64,000 nucleotides of DNA from Planomonospora sp. ID82291 (GTDB lineage Bacteria; Actinomycetota; Actinomycetes; Streptosporangiales; Streptosporangiaceae), in the NCBI RefSeq assembly GCF_015711645.1, contig NZ_JABTEX010000002.1, forward strand, positions 1,831,537 to 1,895,536. The letters run 5' to 3'. The position numbers were made by a program, and so were the translations under genes. The notes beneath the pieces are model-generated. The model was not told the origin of the DNA. It worked only from the letters and a program-made list of their open reading frames with translations, and made no database searches. Below are positions 1 to 8,605 of the stretch, one piece after another. Each line of letters starts with the position of its first letter. Within the stretch, counting starts at the first letter, position 1.

Positions 1-1
1 G

Positions 2-664
2 GTCCAGGACGGCAGACCCGTCGAGGTGGGCCCGGCCCTGGAGCTGTCGGCCTACCGGATCGTCCAGGAGGCGCTGGGCGACACGCTGCGGCGCACCGGG
101 GTCCGGTCGGCCTGTGTCACGCTGCGCTGGCGACCGGGCTTCCTGGACGTCCTGGTCCGTGACGACGGGCGGGCCGGGCCCGCGGCGGGCGCGGGGCCGG
201 CCACGGGGGATGCGGGAGCGGCCCCGGTCGGGATCAGGGAGCGCGTCACGCTGTTCGGCGGGACGCTGGAGACCGTGTCCCTGCGGGAGGGCGGGTCCGA
301 GCTGCGGGCCCGGCTGCCCACGGCGGACGCCCGGCGGCCCGCCCACTCCGGGCCGCGGTCAGTCCGCCTCGTTGAGGCCGATGGAGAAGGCGGCTTCGAG
401 GTCGTGCCGGGAGTAGGCGCGGAAGGCGATGTGCGTCTCGGTGTGCAGCACCCCGTCCACCTTGTTGATACGGCCGGGAACGACCTCGGCGATCTGCTCG
501 TAGGTCGCGACGCGGACCATGACCAGCAGGTCGTATTCGCCGGTGATGGAGTAGACCTCGCTCACCCCGTCGATCTCGGCGATCGTCTGGGCGACCTCGG
601 GGATCCGGTCCACCTCGGCGTTGATGTGCACGATCGCGGTGACCACGAGCTTCCTCCTCGTTGA
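2..664 (+). CDS. Sensor histidine kinase, C-terminal part only (cut by window start)
   Basis: Only the ATP-binding end of a NarL/DesK-type kinase is present. The stretch AYRIVQEAL is the usual start of the N-box, but the following residues read GDTLRRTG where family members have TNALKHA, so the Mg/ATP-binding asparagine is missing. The G1 box is also loose (DDGRAG), followed by an Ala/Gly-rich insert; the domain then closes with the usual GIRERV, LFGGTLE and ARLPT strands at about base 330. No stop codon follows there: the frame runs on through the convergent Lrp gene to a TGA at 662-664, so the last 100 residues are antisense to that gene. The true end is therefore uncertain. Confident as a kinase remnant, unsure whether it is active. 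Confidence 0.75.
   Translation, partial: VQDGRPVEVGPALELSAYRIVQEALGDTLRRTGVRSACVTLRWRPGFLDVLVRDDGRAGPAAGAGPATGDAGAAPVGIRERVTLFGGTLETVSLREGGSELRARLPTADARRPAHSGPRSVRLVEADGEGGFEVVPGVGAEGDVRLGVQHPVHLVDTAGNDLGDLLVGRDADHDQQVVFAGDGVDLAHPVDLGDRLGDLGDPVHLGVDVHDRGDHELPPR
359..646 (-). CDS. Stand-alone Lrp/AsnC ligand-binding (RAM) domain protein
   Basis: A 95-residue protein made only of the alpha/beta sandwich that binds amino acids in Lrp/AsnC regulators; the usual N-terminal helix-turn-helix is absent. It begins MVTAIVHINAEVDRIPEVA and keeps the family pattern of an early ITGEYDLLVMV strand and a late TETHIAFRAYS strand. Such single-domain proteins form oligomers and are thought to sense small ligands or modulate full-length Lrp proteins. 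A GAGGA ribosome site lies shortly upstream. It lies just downstream of the DnaQ/GIY-YIG gene on the same strand (44 bases apart). The ligand cannot be told from sequence. Confidence 0.88.
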   Translation of the reverse strand: MVTAIVHINAEVDRIPEVAQTIAEIDGVSEVYSITGEYDLLVMVRVATYEQIAEVVPGRINKVDGVLHTETHIAFRAYSRHDLEAAFSIGLNEAD

Positions 665-690
665 GTACGGCTTGTCTGGTGCCGAAGTTA

Positions 691-2619
691 TCAGCGCGGC
701 GGTGGGCCCTCACGCCGCCGGTGCGCTTCCCCCGCTCCCGGCTCGGCCCGGTAGGCCCGCTCGATCCGCGCCATCAGGCGGGCCGAGCCCGTGACCGGCA
801 GGCTCCAGCCGATGCCCGCGCCGTCCGCCGTCCCGGCCCCGCGACCGCCCGTCCCGGCCCCGCCCTGCCCGTCCGCCGTCCCGGCCCCGCCCTGCCCGTC
901 CGCCGTCCCGGCCCCGGCGCCTCCCGCGGCGTGCTCCCCGGCCTCCCCGGCCTCCGCCGGGGCTCCGGCCTCGCCGTCGATCCGGACCAGCCGCACGCCC
1001 GGCCCCTCCAGCCAGCGCAGCACGCACTCGGTCTCCTCCGCACCGGCCGCGGGGGTGGGCCCGGGGCCGGGCACGACGGTCTCGGCGGTGGCCGTCAGCG
1101 CGTCCACGAACGGCGCGGGGTGGGCGCCCGCGGGCATCACCCCGGCCGAGACCAGACGGCCGTACCGGACGACGTGGATCTCCCAGCCGCCGCCCGCGGC
1201 GGGGGCGGCCGCGACCAGCTGCGGGATCGAGGTCAGCGACCGGAGCCGCTGCATGCGGGCCGAGACGCGGATGTAGGCGGCGAGCCGGTCGCGGTCGGCG
1301 GCGGCCTCCTCGTAGCGCTCCTCCAGGGCCAGCCGGGCCATCCTCGCCTCGACCGCGGCGAAGACGGGGGTGGCGTCCACCTCCATGGCCCGGCGGGCGG
1401 CCGCGGCGTGCAGGCCGTACTCCTCGGGGCTCTGGCGGCCCTCGCACGGCGCGCCGCACCTGCCGATCCCGGCCAGCGCGCACGCGGGGCGGCCCTTGCG
1501 CGGGGAGATCCGCTCGGTGCACCGGCGCAGCGGCACCGCCTCGTACAGCGCGGCGCGGGCGTCGTCGGCGGCGCGGACGCCGGAGAACGGGCCCAGGTAG
1601 GCGGCCCCGTCGTCCTTGACCTCGCGGACGATCGACAGGCGGGGGAAGGGCTCGTCGGTGAGCTTGAGCCAGACGACCTTCTCCGGGAAGCGGGACCTGC
1701 GGTTGTAGCGGGGTTTGGCCGCGCCGATCAGCCGCAGCTCCCGCACCTCGGCCTCCAGCGGGGTGGCGCAGACGATCGGCCGGACCCGTGCGGCGATGCC
1801 GACCATCTCGCGGATCCGGGGGCGGGTCTCGCTCGCCGTGAAGTAGCTCCGCACCCGGGTGCGCAGGTCGACGCTCTTGCCGACGTAGAGCGCGTCGCCG
1901 CGCTCGTCCTCGAAGACGTAGACGCCCGGCGCGGAGGGGACCGCCTCGGCCAGGTGCCGTTTGCGGCGCTGCTCCGGTGTGGGCGCGCGGGTGAAGGCCT
2001 TCAGCTCCTCCAGGGTGTGCACGCCGAAGGAGCCCGCCCGCTCGATGAGCGCGTGCAGCACGTCCACCGTGGCGCGGGCGTCGGAGAGGGCGCGGTGGCA
2101 GGGTTCGGTCGAGCTGAAGAGCCGGGCCAGGGTGGCCAGCTTGCAGTTGGGCGCCTCGTCGCGGGTCAGCAGCCGGCGGGCGAGGGTGACGGTGTCGACG
2201 ACGGGATGGACGGGCGGAGGGTATCCGTGGGCGGCGCAGGCGGCCTTGACGAAGCCGACGTCGAAGCCCGCGTTGTGCGCCACGAGGGTGGAGCCCGCGG
2301 CGAACTCCAGGAAGGAGGGGAGCACGGACTCGATCCGGGGGGCCTGCGCGACCATGGCGTCGGTGATGCCGGTCAGCACCGCGATGAACGGCGGGATCGG
2401 CGTCCCGGGGTCGACCAGGGTGGCGAACTCGCCCAGCACCTGCCCGCCCCGGACCTTGACGGCGCCGATCTCGGTGATCGCGTGCTCGCCCGCCGAGACG
2501 CCCGTGGTCTCCAGGTCGAAGACCACGAAGGTGATCTGGCTGAGCGGGGTGCCCAGCTCGTCCAGTGTTCCCTGCACGGCATGTTCCACGGTCCCGACCC
2601 TAGGAGCCCCCACCGACAT
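691..2619 (-). CDS. DEDDh exonuclease fused to UvrC-like GIY-YIG endonuclease
   Basis: A 642-residue two-nuclease fusion. Residues about 30-190 form a DnaQ-type 3'-5' exonuclease (FDLETTG at 34-40, later HNAGFD and a HRALSDA motif giving the DEDDh residues). Residues from about 225 carry a GIY-YIG nuclease of the UvrC/Cho kind (PGVYVF, then LYVGKS), followed by a UvrC-like Cys-containing stretch. Actinobacteria commonly have this fusion, presumed to act in excision repair or DNA tidying. The ATG at 2617-2619 was chosen because everything upstream lacks homology and runs into the divergent kinase promoter. The C-terminus holds a low-complexity Gly/Ala/Asp region encoded by two perfect 27-base repeats near 840-905, probably a local expansion. 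Confidence 0.9.
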   Translation of the reverse strand: MSVGAPRVGTVEHAVQGTLDELGTPLSQITFVVFDLETTGVSAGEHAITEIGAVKVRGGQVLGEFATLVDPGTPIPPFIAVLTGITDAMVAQAPRIESVLPSFLEFAAGSTLVAHNAGFDVGFVKAACAAHGYPPPVHPVVDTVTLARRLLTRDEAPNCKLATLARLFSSTEPCHRALSDARATVDVLHALIERAGSFGVHTLEELKAFTRAPTPEQRRKRHLAEAVPSAPGVYVFEDERGDALYVGKSVDLRTRVRSYFTASETRPRIREMVGIAARVRPIVCATPLEAEVRELRLIGAAKPRYNRRSRFPEKVVWLKLTDEPFPRLSIVREVKDDGAAYLGPFSGVRAADDARAALYEAVPLRRCTERISPRKGRPACALAGIGRCGAPCEGRQSPEEYGLHAAAARRAMEVDATPVFAAVEARMARLALEERYEEAAADRDRLAAYIRVSARMQRLRSLTSIPQLVAAAPAAGGGWEIHVVRYGRLVSAGVMPAGAHPAPFVDALTATAETVVPGPGPTPAAGAEETECVLRWLEGPGVRLVRIDGEAGAPAEAGEAGEHAAGGAGAGTADGQGGAGTADGQGGAGTGGRGAGTADGAGIGWSLPVTGSARLMARIERAYRAEPGAGEAHRRREGPPPR

Positions 2620-2636
2620 TCGGCACCGGCGGTTCC

Positions 2637-2702
2637 GGTCGGAGAACGGCTCCGGCCCGGCGCGAAAGCGGTCGGAGAACGGCTCCGGCCCGGCGGGGAA
2701 GC
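2637..2702. repeat. 33-bp tandem repeat, two copies
   Basis: Two 33-base units (2637-2669 and 2670-2702) share the core GGTCGGAGAACGGCTCCGG and differ only near their 3' ends; a partial third copy follows. It lies between the divergently transcribed nuclease and kinase genes. No function seen. Confidence 0.85.
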
Positions 2703-2736
2703 GGCCGGAAACGGATATGACATCGACTTTGGTCGA

Positions 2737-2765
2737 TTCCGGAAGACCTCTTTCGGCTCTAATAT
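2737..2765 (+). promoter_or_regulatory. Probable promoter of the kinase gene, leaderless
   Basis: TAATAT at 2760-2765 is a near-consensus -10 box in an AT-richer pocket; a weak -35 (TTCCGG, 2737-2742) lies 17 bases upstream. The expected start of transcription, 2772-2774, coincides with the GTG start codon at 2774, so the message would have no leader. Confidence 0.5.
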
Positions 2766-2773
2766 CACGACAT

Positions 2774-4033
2774 GTGACTGAGCATGCGCTGGCGTACCGG
2801 TGGCTGCTGCCCGCGACCCTGCAGGACGTCCCGCGGGGGAGGCGGACGGCGGTCCGGCGCTCGACCCGCGACTGGATCGTGGACATCACGATCTTCCTGC
2901 TCTCCGCAGGGCTGGGCCTGATCGCGGCGGAGGAGGTGCACGGCATGGTCGGCGCCGCCGAACCGGTGCGCGCGGTCGACCAGGTGGTGGGCGCGCTCGC
3001 GTGCGCCGCGGTGTGGCTGCGCCGGCGCTGGCCGGTGGGGCTCGCCCTCGTGCTCGCCGTCGTCTCGGTCGTCTCCAACATGGCGAGCGTGCCCACGCTG
3101 GTGGCGCTGTTCACGGTGGTGGTGCACCGGCCGTTCCGCAGCATGGCGCTGGTGGCGGGGGTGAACCTGCTGACGGTCCCGGTCTACCTGGAGCTGTGGC
3201 CCGACCCCACGCTGCCCTACGCGGTGGAGGCGCTGCTGGCGGTGCTGCTCCTGCTGGTCGTGGTGGGGTGGGGGATGTTCGTGCGGGCGCGCCGGCAGCT
3301 CGTGCTCTCCCTGCGCGGCCGGGCGGAGCGGGCCGAGGTGGAGGCGGCCTCCCAGGTGGCACGGGCCAGGAGGCTGGAGCGCGAGCGGATCGCCCGGGAG
3401 ATGCACGACGTGCTCGCCCACCGGCTCTCCCTGCTCAGCGTGCACGCGGGCGCGCTGGAGTACCGGCCGGACATGCCGTCGCAGGACGTGGCCAGGGCGG
3501 CGGAGGTGATCCGCTCGGGCGCGCACCAGGCGCTGCAGGACCTGCGCGAGGTCATCGGCGTGCTCCGGCTCGGCTCCGGCGATCCGGAGGACGGCGACGG
3601 CGCCGGGAGGGCCGGGGACGCCGCGTCCGACCTGCCGGACCGGCCCCAGCCGACCCTGGCGGATGTGGCGGGCCTGGTGGAGGAGTCCCGGCTGGCGGGT
3701 GCGGAGGTGGTGTTCGACCTGCGGGTCGGCGACCCGTCCCGGGCTCCGGCGAGGCTCGGCCGCAACGCCTACCGGATCGTGCAGGAAGGGCTGACCAACG
3801 CGCGCAAGCACGCCGCCGCCGCGCCGGTCGAGCTCACCGTGGCGGGCGGGCCGGGCGAGGGGCTCACCGTCGAGGTCGGCAATCCCGTGACGGGGGGCCG
3901 GTCCATGCCGGGCAGCGGCACCGGGCTGATCGGGCTCACCGAGCGGGCCGAGCTGATGGGCGGACGCCTGGAGTACGGCATGGCGCCCGGTGACCGCTTC
4001 CGGCTCAGCGCGTGGCTGCCGTGGCCGCAGTGA
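2774..4033 (+). CDS. NarL/DesK-type sensor histidine kinase
   Basis: A 419-residue membrane kinase, first half of a two-component pair with the next gene. About five hydrophobic segments occupy residues 35-170, then a short coiled stretch and the HisKA_3 dimerisation domain with the phosphorylated histidine at 211 (REMHDVLAHRLS). The HATPase domain shows a normal N-box (YRIVQEGLTNARKH) and a GTGLIGL G2 box, though the G1 box is weak (VGNPVTGG). The GTG at 2774 is preferred to an ATG at 2717 because a good -10 box sits between them. The signal is unknown. The gene ends inside the first codon of the regulator gene (GTGA overlap), so translation is probably coupled. Confidence 0.88.
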   Translation: MTEHALAYRWLLPATLQDVPRGRRTAVRRSTRDWIVDITIFLLSAGLGLIAAEEVHGMVGAAEPVRAVDQVVGALACAAVWLRRRWPVGLALVLAVVSVVSNMASVPTLVALFTVVVHRPFRSMALVAGVNLLTVPVYLELWPDPTLPYAVEALLAVLLLLVVVGWGMFVRARRQLVLSLRGRAERAEVEAASQVARARRLERERIAREMHDVLAHRLSLLSVHAGALEYRPDMPSQDVARAAEVIRSGAHQALQDLREVIGVLRLGSGDPEDGDGAGRAGDAASDLPDRPQPTLADVAGLVEESRLAGAEVVFDLRVGDPSRAPARLGRNAYRIVQEGLTNARKHAAAAPVELTVAGGPGEGLTVEVGNPVTGGRSMPGSGTGLIGLTERAELMGGRLEYGMAPGDRFRLSAWLPWPQ

Positions 4034-4749
4034 ACGGCGCGGGCGGTGCGGGCGCTCCGGAGGGCGGAGCGACCGGGGGGCGGGCGCACCGCCCGGTGAT
4101 CCGGGTGCTGATCGTGGACGACGACGCCCTCGTCCGGGCGGGGCTCGCGATGATCCTCGGCGGCGCCGGGGACATCGCCGTCGTGGGGGAGGCCGCGGAC
4201 GGGGACGAGGTGCCGGGCCTGGTGGCCCGCCACCGGCCCGACGTGGTGCTGATGGACATCCGGATGCCCCGGGTGGACGGCCTGGCCGCGACCGAGCGGC
4301 TGCGCGCCGCCGCTCCGGCGCCCGAGGTGGTCGTCCTGACCACCTTCCACGCCGACGCCCAGGTGCTGCGGGCGCTGCGGGCCGGGGCGGCCGGGTTCCT
4401 GCTCAAGGACATCCCGCCGGCCGACCTGGTGACCGCGATCCGCCGGGTCGCGGCGGGCGAGCCCATCCTCTCGCCCGCGGTGACCCGCCAGCTCATCGCG
4501 CACGTCGCCGACGACGGCGCCCGGGCGCGCCGCGAGCGGGCGCGGGGACTGCTGTCCGGGCTCAGCGACCGCGAGCGGGAGGTCGCGCTCGCGGTCGGCC
4601 GCGGGAGGTCGAACGCGGAGATCGCCGCCGAGCTGTACATGAGCGTGGCGACGGTCAAGGCCCACGTCTCCCGGATCCTGGCCAAGCTCGGACTGAACAA
4701 CCGGGTCCAGATCGCGTTGACCGTCCAGGACGCCGGGCACCCCGGTTGA
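4030..4749 (+). CDS. NarL/FixJ-type response regulator
   Basis: Partner of the preceding kinase. The receiver domain starts at about residue 24 (IRVLIVDDD), has the phosphorylated aspartate in VVLMDIRMP and the conserved lysine in LLKDIP; the C-terminal LuxR-type helix-turn-helix begins LSDREREV and contains ATVKAHVSRIL. Start: GTG at 4030-4032 overlaps the kinase TGA; GTG at 4012 and 4021 are in frame and cannot be excluded. Target genes are unknown; the neighbouring genes give no strong clue. Confidence 0.9.
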   Translation: MNGAGGAGAPEGGATGGRAHRPVIRVLIVDDDALVRAGLAMILGGAGDIAVVGEAADGDEVPGLVARHRPDVVLMDIRMPRVDGLAATERLRAAAPAPEVVVLTTFHADAQVLRALRAGAAGFLLKDIPPADLVTAIRRVAAGEPILSPAVTRQLIAHVADDGARARRERARGLLSGLSDREREVALAVGRGRSNAEIAAELYMSVATVKAHVSRILAKLGLNNRVQIALTVQDAGHPG

Positions 4750-4884
4750 CCGGTTCCCGCCGCGCCGGGGGCGGCCGGTTCTCCGGCGCGTCCCCGGCGC
4801 GGCGGGGGCGACGGTCGCCGTGTCGGGGACGCGGTGGGAGGGTCGTACCCTTGACGGATAGACCGATCCGAGTAGGGGCCGTTG

Positions 4885-6207
4885 ATGAGTTCAGCCGGAG
4901 AGGGCCTGTCTCGTCCGCTGCCCGAGCAGGTCCGTTCACACGTGGTGGATCTGGCGTCCCAGGCTCTGGGCTCCATGCCCGCCGCCGCGGTGCCGCCGCC
5001 GCTGCGCAACATCGCCAGGTTCGAGCCGCGCAAGCGGGCCAGGCTGGGCGGCACGCCGATCGCGGCGCAGCTGGAGACGGACAAGGAGTTCCGGGAGGCC
5101 GTGGCCGAGGTCCTGGCCGCGGGCCTGCCCGAGCTGGTCGCCGGTCTGGCGGAGGGCACCGTCCCCCCGGCCGCCGAGCCCGTCCTGGTCGCCGCCGCGG
5201 CCTACCTGACCCGGCCGCCCGGCTGGGTGGAGATGGTGGAGGCCGCCCGCGCCGACCTGGAGCGGTCGGCGGTCGCGGCGGAGGGCTCCGCGCAGGAGCA
5301 GGCGCTCACCCGGCTGCGCGAGCAGCTGGCCGCGCAGAAGACCGCCGCCAGGGAGGAGTCCGAACGGCTGCGCGAGCAGCTCAAGGCCGCCCGCGCGGAG
5401 GTCTCCGACCTGCGCCACAGGCTGCACGCCGCCCGTGAGCGGGCCAAGGCGGCCGAGGCGCACGCCGCGGCGATGGAGGAGGCCGCGCAGGAGGCCCGGG
5501 CCGCCGCCGCGTCGGCGGGCAGCGCGGGGGAGAGCGAGCTGCGCCGCCTGCGGGAGCGCCTGGCCGACTCCGAGCGGCAGCTGGAGGCCGCACGCCGGGC
5601 CGCCCGCGAGGGCCGGAGCGAGGAGGACACCAAGGTCCGCGTGCTGCTCGACGCGCTCGCGGACGCCGCGGCCGGACTGCGCAGGGAGCTGGCGCTGCCC
5701 TCGGGCATCAACCGGCCGGCCGACTCCGTCTCCTCGGTCGCCCCCGGCAGGCCGGGGGTCCGGGCGGTGCCCGCCCGGGCGCTGGCCGACGACGATCCCG
5801 CCCTGCTCGACCAGTTGCTCGCGCTGCCGCAGATCCATCTGATCGTGGACGGCTACAACGTGACCAAGACCGGCTACGGCACCCTCACCCTGGCCGACCA
5901 GCGCAACCGCCTGCTCACCGGGCTCGGCGCGCTGTACGCGCAGACCCGGACCGAGCTGACGTGCGTCTTCGACGGCGCCGAACTGGACGGGCCGGTCCCG
6001 GTGTCGGCTCCGCGAGGGGTCCGGGTGCTGTTCAGCGCGCCGGGGCAGATCGCCGACGACCTGATCCGCCAGCTGGTCCGCGCCGAGCCCGTCGGGCGGG
6101 CGCTCGCGGTGGTCTCCTCCGACCGCGAGGTGGCCGACTCGGTCCGCCGGATGGGGGCGCGGCCGGTGCCCGCCGCACTGCTGCTGAAGCGCCTCGGACG
6201 CGGCTGA
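4885..6207 (+). CDS. NYN-domain RNA-binding/nuclease-like protein with coiled coil
   Basis: A 440-residue protein with three parts: a conserved N-terminal helical domain (about 1-120), a long Ala/Glu/Arg-rich coiled coil (about 130-250, e.g. TRLREQLAAQ), and a C-terminal NYN (PIN-like, YacP-related) domain starting at IHLIVDGYNVTKTGY. The aspartates of the NYN fold are visible in VDGYN, FDGAE and SSDREV, suggesting a metal-dependent ribonuclease or RNA binder. This architecture is common in actinobacteria with no settled role. A TTGACG box (4851) and TAGGGG (4873-4878) end six bases before the ATG, so the transcript may be leaderless. A hairpin follows the stop. Confidence 0.85.
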   Translation: MSSAGEGLSRPLPEQVRSHVVDLASQALGSMPAAAVPPPLRNIARFEPRKRARLGGTPIAAQLETDKEFREAVAEVLAAGLPELVAGLAEGTVPPAAEPVLVAAAAYLTRPPGWVEMVEAARADLERSAVAAEGSAQEQALTRLREQLAAQKTAAREESERLREQLKAARAEVSDLRHRLHAARERAKAAEAHAAAMEEAAQEARAAAASAGSAGESELRRLRERLADSERQLEAARRAAREGRSEEDTKVRVLLDALADAAAGLRRELALPSGINRPADSVSSVAPGRPGVRAVPARALADDDPALLDQLLALPQIHLIVDGYNVTKTGYGTLTLADQRNRLLTGLGALYAQTRTELTCVFDGAELDGPVPVSAPRGVRVLFSAPGQIADDLIRQLVRAEPVGRALAVVSSDREVADSVRRMGARPVPAALLLKRLGRG

Positions 6208-6235
6208 GCGCCTCTCCCGCGATCTGCGCGCGGGG

Positions 6236-6259
6236 CCGCCTCCCGTGAGGGGGAGGCGG
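6236..6259 (+). terminator. Hairpin after the NYN gene
   Basis: A 9-bp perfect stem (CCGCCTCCC at 6236-6244 with GGGAGGCGG at 6251-6259) and 6-base loop, without a T run. It lies 28 bases after the stop codon, before the promoter of the next gene. Confidence 0.55.
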
Positions 6260-6339
6260 AGAAGCAGGGGAAAAGGTGAGCTGGACCTTACTGATTCTGT
6301 ACTATTCGCCCCAGGTCTTTACGGCGGGAGGGCGTAGTA

Positions 6340-7341
6340 GTGGCCGTGGCGGGTATGCCGAAGTTTTATGGGCGGTTGCCCGTGGCGGCCGGACTGGCTC
6401 TCGCGGCTTTCCTGCTGCCGGCGTTGCCGGCCGGCGACGCGCTGGCCGAGCCGAAACCGACGATCGCCGAGGCCAAGAAGAAGCTGGAGAAGCTGAACGA
6501 CCAGGCCGACAAGATCGTTGAGAAGTACAACCAGGCCGGCGAGAAGTGGAAGAAGGCCCGCGCCCGCTACCGGACGCTCAACGGCGCTCTGGAGAAGCAG
6601 AACGCGAAGGTCGCCGGTCTGCGCCGGGAACTGGTCACGATGGCCGTCAGCAGCTACCAGGTGGGCACGGTGACCGGCTGGGAGGGCCTGGTCACCCAGG
6701 CCGACCCGGGCGCCCTGCTGAGCGGCATGGCCGCGGTGGACCAGATGTCGGCCCTGCGCGCCCAGTCCCTCACCGCCTTCGAGGAGGCCACCGAGACGCT
6801 GCGGACCGACCGGGACAAGGCCAAGGCCGCGCTGGCCGAAGCCGACGGGTACCGCGACGAACTGGCCAAGGAGAAGGCCAAGGCCGACAAGATGGTCAAG
6901 GCCCAGGTCAAGCTCCTGCGCGAGCTCGGCGCCTACCGGGCGGGCAACCCGGACAGCCCCGGCATCACCTACACCGGCCCGGCCTCGGGCAGCGCCCGCG
7001 AGGCGCTCGAGTTCGCCTTCGCCCAGGTCGGCAAGCCGTACCAGTACGGTGGCACGGGACCGGGCGGCTGGGACTGCTCCGGTCTGGTCCAGGCCGCCTG
7101 GCGGGCCGGCGGCGTCAGCCTGCCCCGGACGACCTGGGAGCAGTGGAGCTGGGGTGCGGGCCGCCGGGTCTCCCTGGACGACCTCCAGCCCGGAGACCTC
7201 ATCTTCAGCGAGGGGCTGGGGCACGTGAGCCTGTTCGCCGGCGGCGGCCAGATCGTCCACGCGCCGCAGACCGGTGACGTCGTGAAGGTCGTCGACCTGT
7301 CGTCGTACGGCCGCCGCCTGGTGGGCGCGGTCCGTCCCTGA
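6340..7341 (+). CDS. NlpC/P60 peptidoglycan endopeptidase, secreted
   Basis: A 333-residue secreted wall hydrolase. A signal peptide ends near residue 38 (ALAEP), a coiled coil covers about 40-200, and a C-terminal NlpC/P60 (C40) domain begins near 215. The catalytic cysteine is in WDCSGL, the histidine in GHVSLF, and a further polar residue in IVHAPQ. Family members cut D-Glu-mDAP bonds in stem peptides, and the coiled coil resembles the regulatory part of RipA-like enzymes. Start: GTG at 6340, with GGGAGG at 6326-6331 correctly spaced. A TACTAT -10 box at 6300-6305 suggests a short leader of about 30 bases. Confidence 0.92.
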   Translation: MAVAGMPKFYGRLPVAAGLALAAFLLPALPAGDALAEPKPTIAEAKKKLEKLNDQADKIVEKYNQAGEKWKKARARYRTLNGALEKQNAKVAGLRRELVTMAVSSYQVGTVTGWEGLVTQADPGALLSGMAAVDQMSALRAQSLTAFEEATETLRTDRDKAKAALAEADGYRDELAKEKAKADKMVKAQVKLLRELGAYRAGNPDSPGITYTGPASGSAREALEFAFAQVGKPYQYGGTGPGGWDCSGLVQAAWRAGGVSLPRTTWEQWSWGAGRRVSLDDLQPGDLIFSEGLGHVSLFAGGGQIVHAPQTGDVVKVVDLSSYGRRLVGAVRP

Positions 7342-7446
7342 CGCGGCCTCCTCCCGTACGGCCTCCTCCTGGATCCTCCTCCGGCGGGGGACTCCCGTGC
7401 GCCCGCTCCGGCGTCGTCCGGCGCCGGCCCGGACGAGGCGTCGCCA

Positions 7447-7482
7447 GGAGACGACGCGGGAGACGACGCGGGAGACGACGCG
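7447..7482. repeat. 12-bp tandem repeat, three copies
   Basis: Three perfect copies of GGAGACGACGCG in the 150-base gap between the NlpC/P60 gene and the convergent kinase gene, directly after the stop of the latter on the minus strand. Confidence 0.9.
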
Positions 7483-7492
7483 GGGGCGGCGC

Positions 7493-8605
7493 CTACGGCG
7501 TGCCGGGGAGCCGCACGGTGGCGAGGAGGCCCCCGCCGGGGCGGGGGACGAGGTCGAGGGTCCCGTCGTGGGCGCGGACGATGCTGTGCACGATGGCCAG
7601 GCCGAGCCCGACGCCGGAGTGCTCGTCGGTGCGCACGCGTTCCGTTCCGCGCCGGAAGGGTTCGGTGAGGGTCGGCACCAGTTCCGGCGGGAGCCGGCGG
7701 CCCGTGTTCTCGACCCGCAGCACGCTCGCGCCGTCGTGCGCCTCGGTGTGGACGGTCACGGTGCCGCCGGCGGGGAGGTTGTGGACGATGGCGTTCTGGA
7801 CGAGGTTCGTCACGATCCGCAGCAGGAGTTCGGGGGAACCGCCGGTCCGGGCCGCCCCGCCGGTGACCTCCAGGACGATCCGGCGCCGTTCGGCGAGGGG
7901 GAGCAGCGTTTCGGCGGCCTCTTCGGCGATGAGGGAGAGGTCGACGCTCTCGCGGGGGAAGCCGCCGCGGTCGCCCCGGCTGAGCAGCAGGAGGGCCTCG
8001 GTGAGGTCGATCGCGCGCCGGTTGACGGTGCGCAGGCGTTCGATGAGTTCGTCCCGGTCCTGGGCGGGGTCCTGGCGGGCGACGTCGAGGAGCGTCCGCG
8101 AGATCGCCAGCGGGGTGCGCAGTTCGTGGGCGGCGTTCGCGGCGAACCTCTGCTGCTCGGCGACGTGGGATTCGAGCCGTTCGAGCATCGAGTCGAACGC
8201 GTCGGAGAGTTCCCGGAACTCGTCCCGGCGGCCCTTCATGCGGATCCGGTGGGACAGGGAGCCGTTCTCGGTCATCCGGGCCGCATCCGTGATCCGGGTG
8301 AGCGGTGCGAGCATCCGCCCGGCGAGGACCCACCCGCCCAGCAGGCCGAACACCAGCAGAAAGACCAGGGCCTGGGCCGCGCGGGGCAGGAAGGCGCGCT
8401 GGAGGTCGGTGCGGTTGGGCATGAACCGCGGGGGCGGCGCCCCGGGCAGGGCGGCCCCCGGCCCGGCCGTGAGCGCACCGTCGGGCACGTAGCGCAGCAG
8501 GAACACCCACACCACGGCGAGCAGGAGGGCGCCGGCGAGCAGGAGGAACCCGGCGTAGCTGACGGTGAGTCTCAGCCGGGCGCTGGGACCCGGGCGCCTA
8601 TCCAC
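7493..8605 (-). CDS. OmpR-family-type sensor histidine kinase with HAMP domain
   Basis: A 370-residue classical kinase: two membrane segments (about residues 15-40 and 70-95), HAMP domain, HisKA with the phosphorylated histidine in NAAHELRTPL, and HATPase with N-box TNLVQNAIVHN and G2 box GVGLGLAI. The GTG at 8603-8605 overlaps the end of the regulator gene by 8 bases, the usual regulator-kinase arrangement; longer starts would add a Pro/Ser-rich stretch overlapping the regulator. With the neighbouring VanZ-like gene it may belong to an envelope-stress or glycopeptide-related module, but this is inference. Confidence 0.9.
   Translation of the reverse strand: MDRRPGPSARLRLTVSYAGFLLLAGALLLAVVWVFLLRYVPDGALTAGPGAALPGAPPPRFMPNRTDLQRAFLPRAAQALVFLLVFGLLGGWVLAGRMLAPLTRITDAARMTENGSLSHRIRMKGRRDEFRELSDAFDSMLERLESHVAEQQRFAANAAHELRTPLAISRTLLDVARQDPAQDRDELIERLRTVNRRAIDLTEALLLLSRGDRGGFPRESVDLSLIAEEAAETLLPLAERRRIVLEVTGGAARTGGSPELLLRIVTNLVQNAIVHNLPAGGTVTVHTEAHDGASVLRVENTGRRLPPELVPTLTEPFRRGTERVRTDEHSGVGLGLAIVHSIVRAHDGTLDLVPRPGGGLLATVRLPGTP

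Noticed and set aside
2637..2702. 33-bp repeat as PHO box or regulator array
   Set aside because: Period is three times 11 but no GTTCACC-like half-sites occur, and the units carry no promoter elements.
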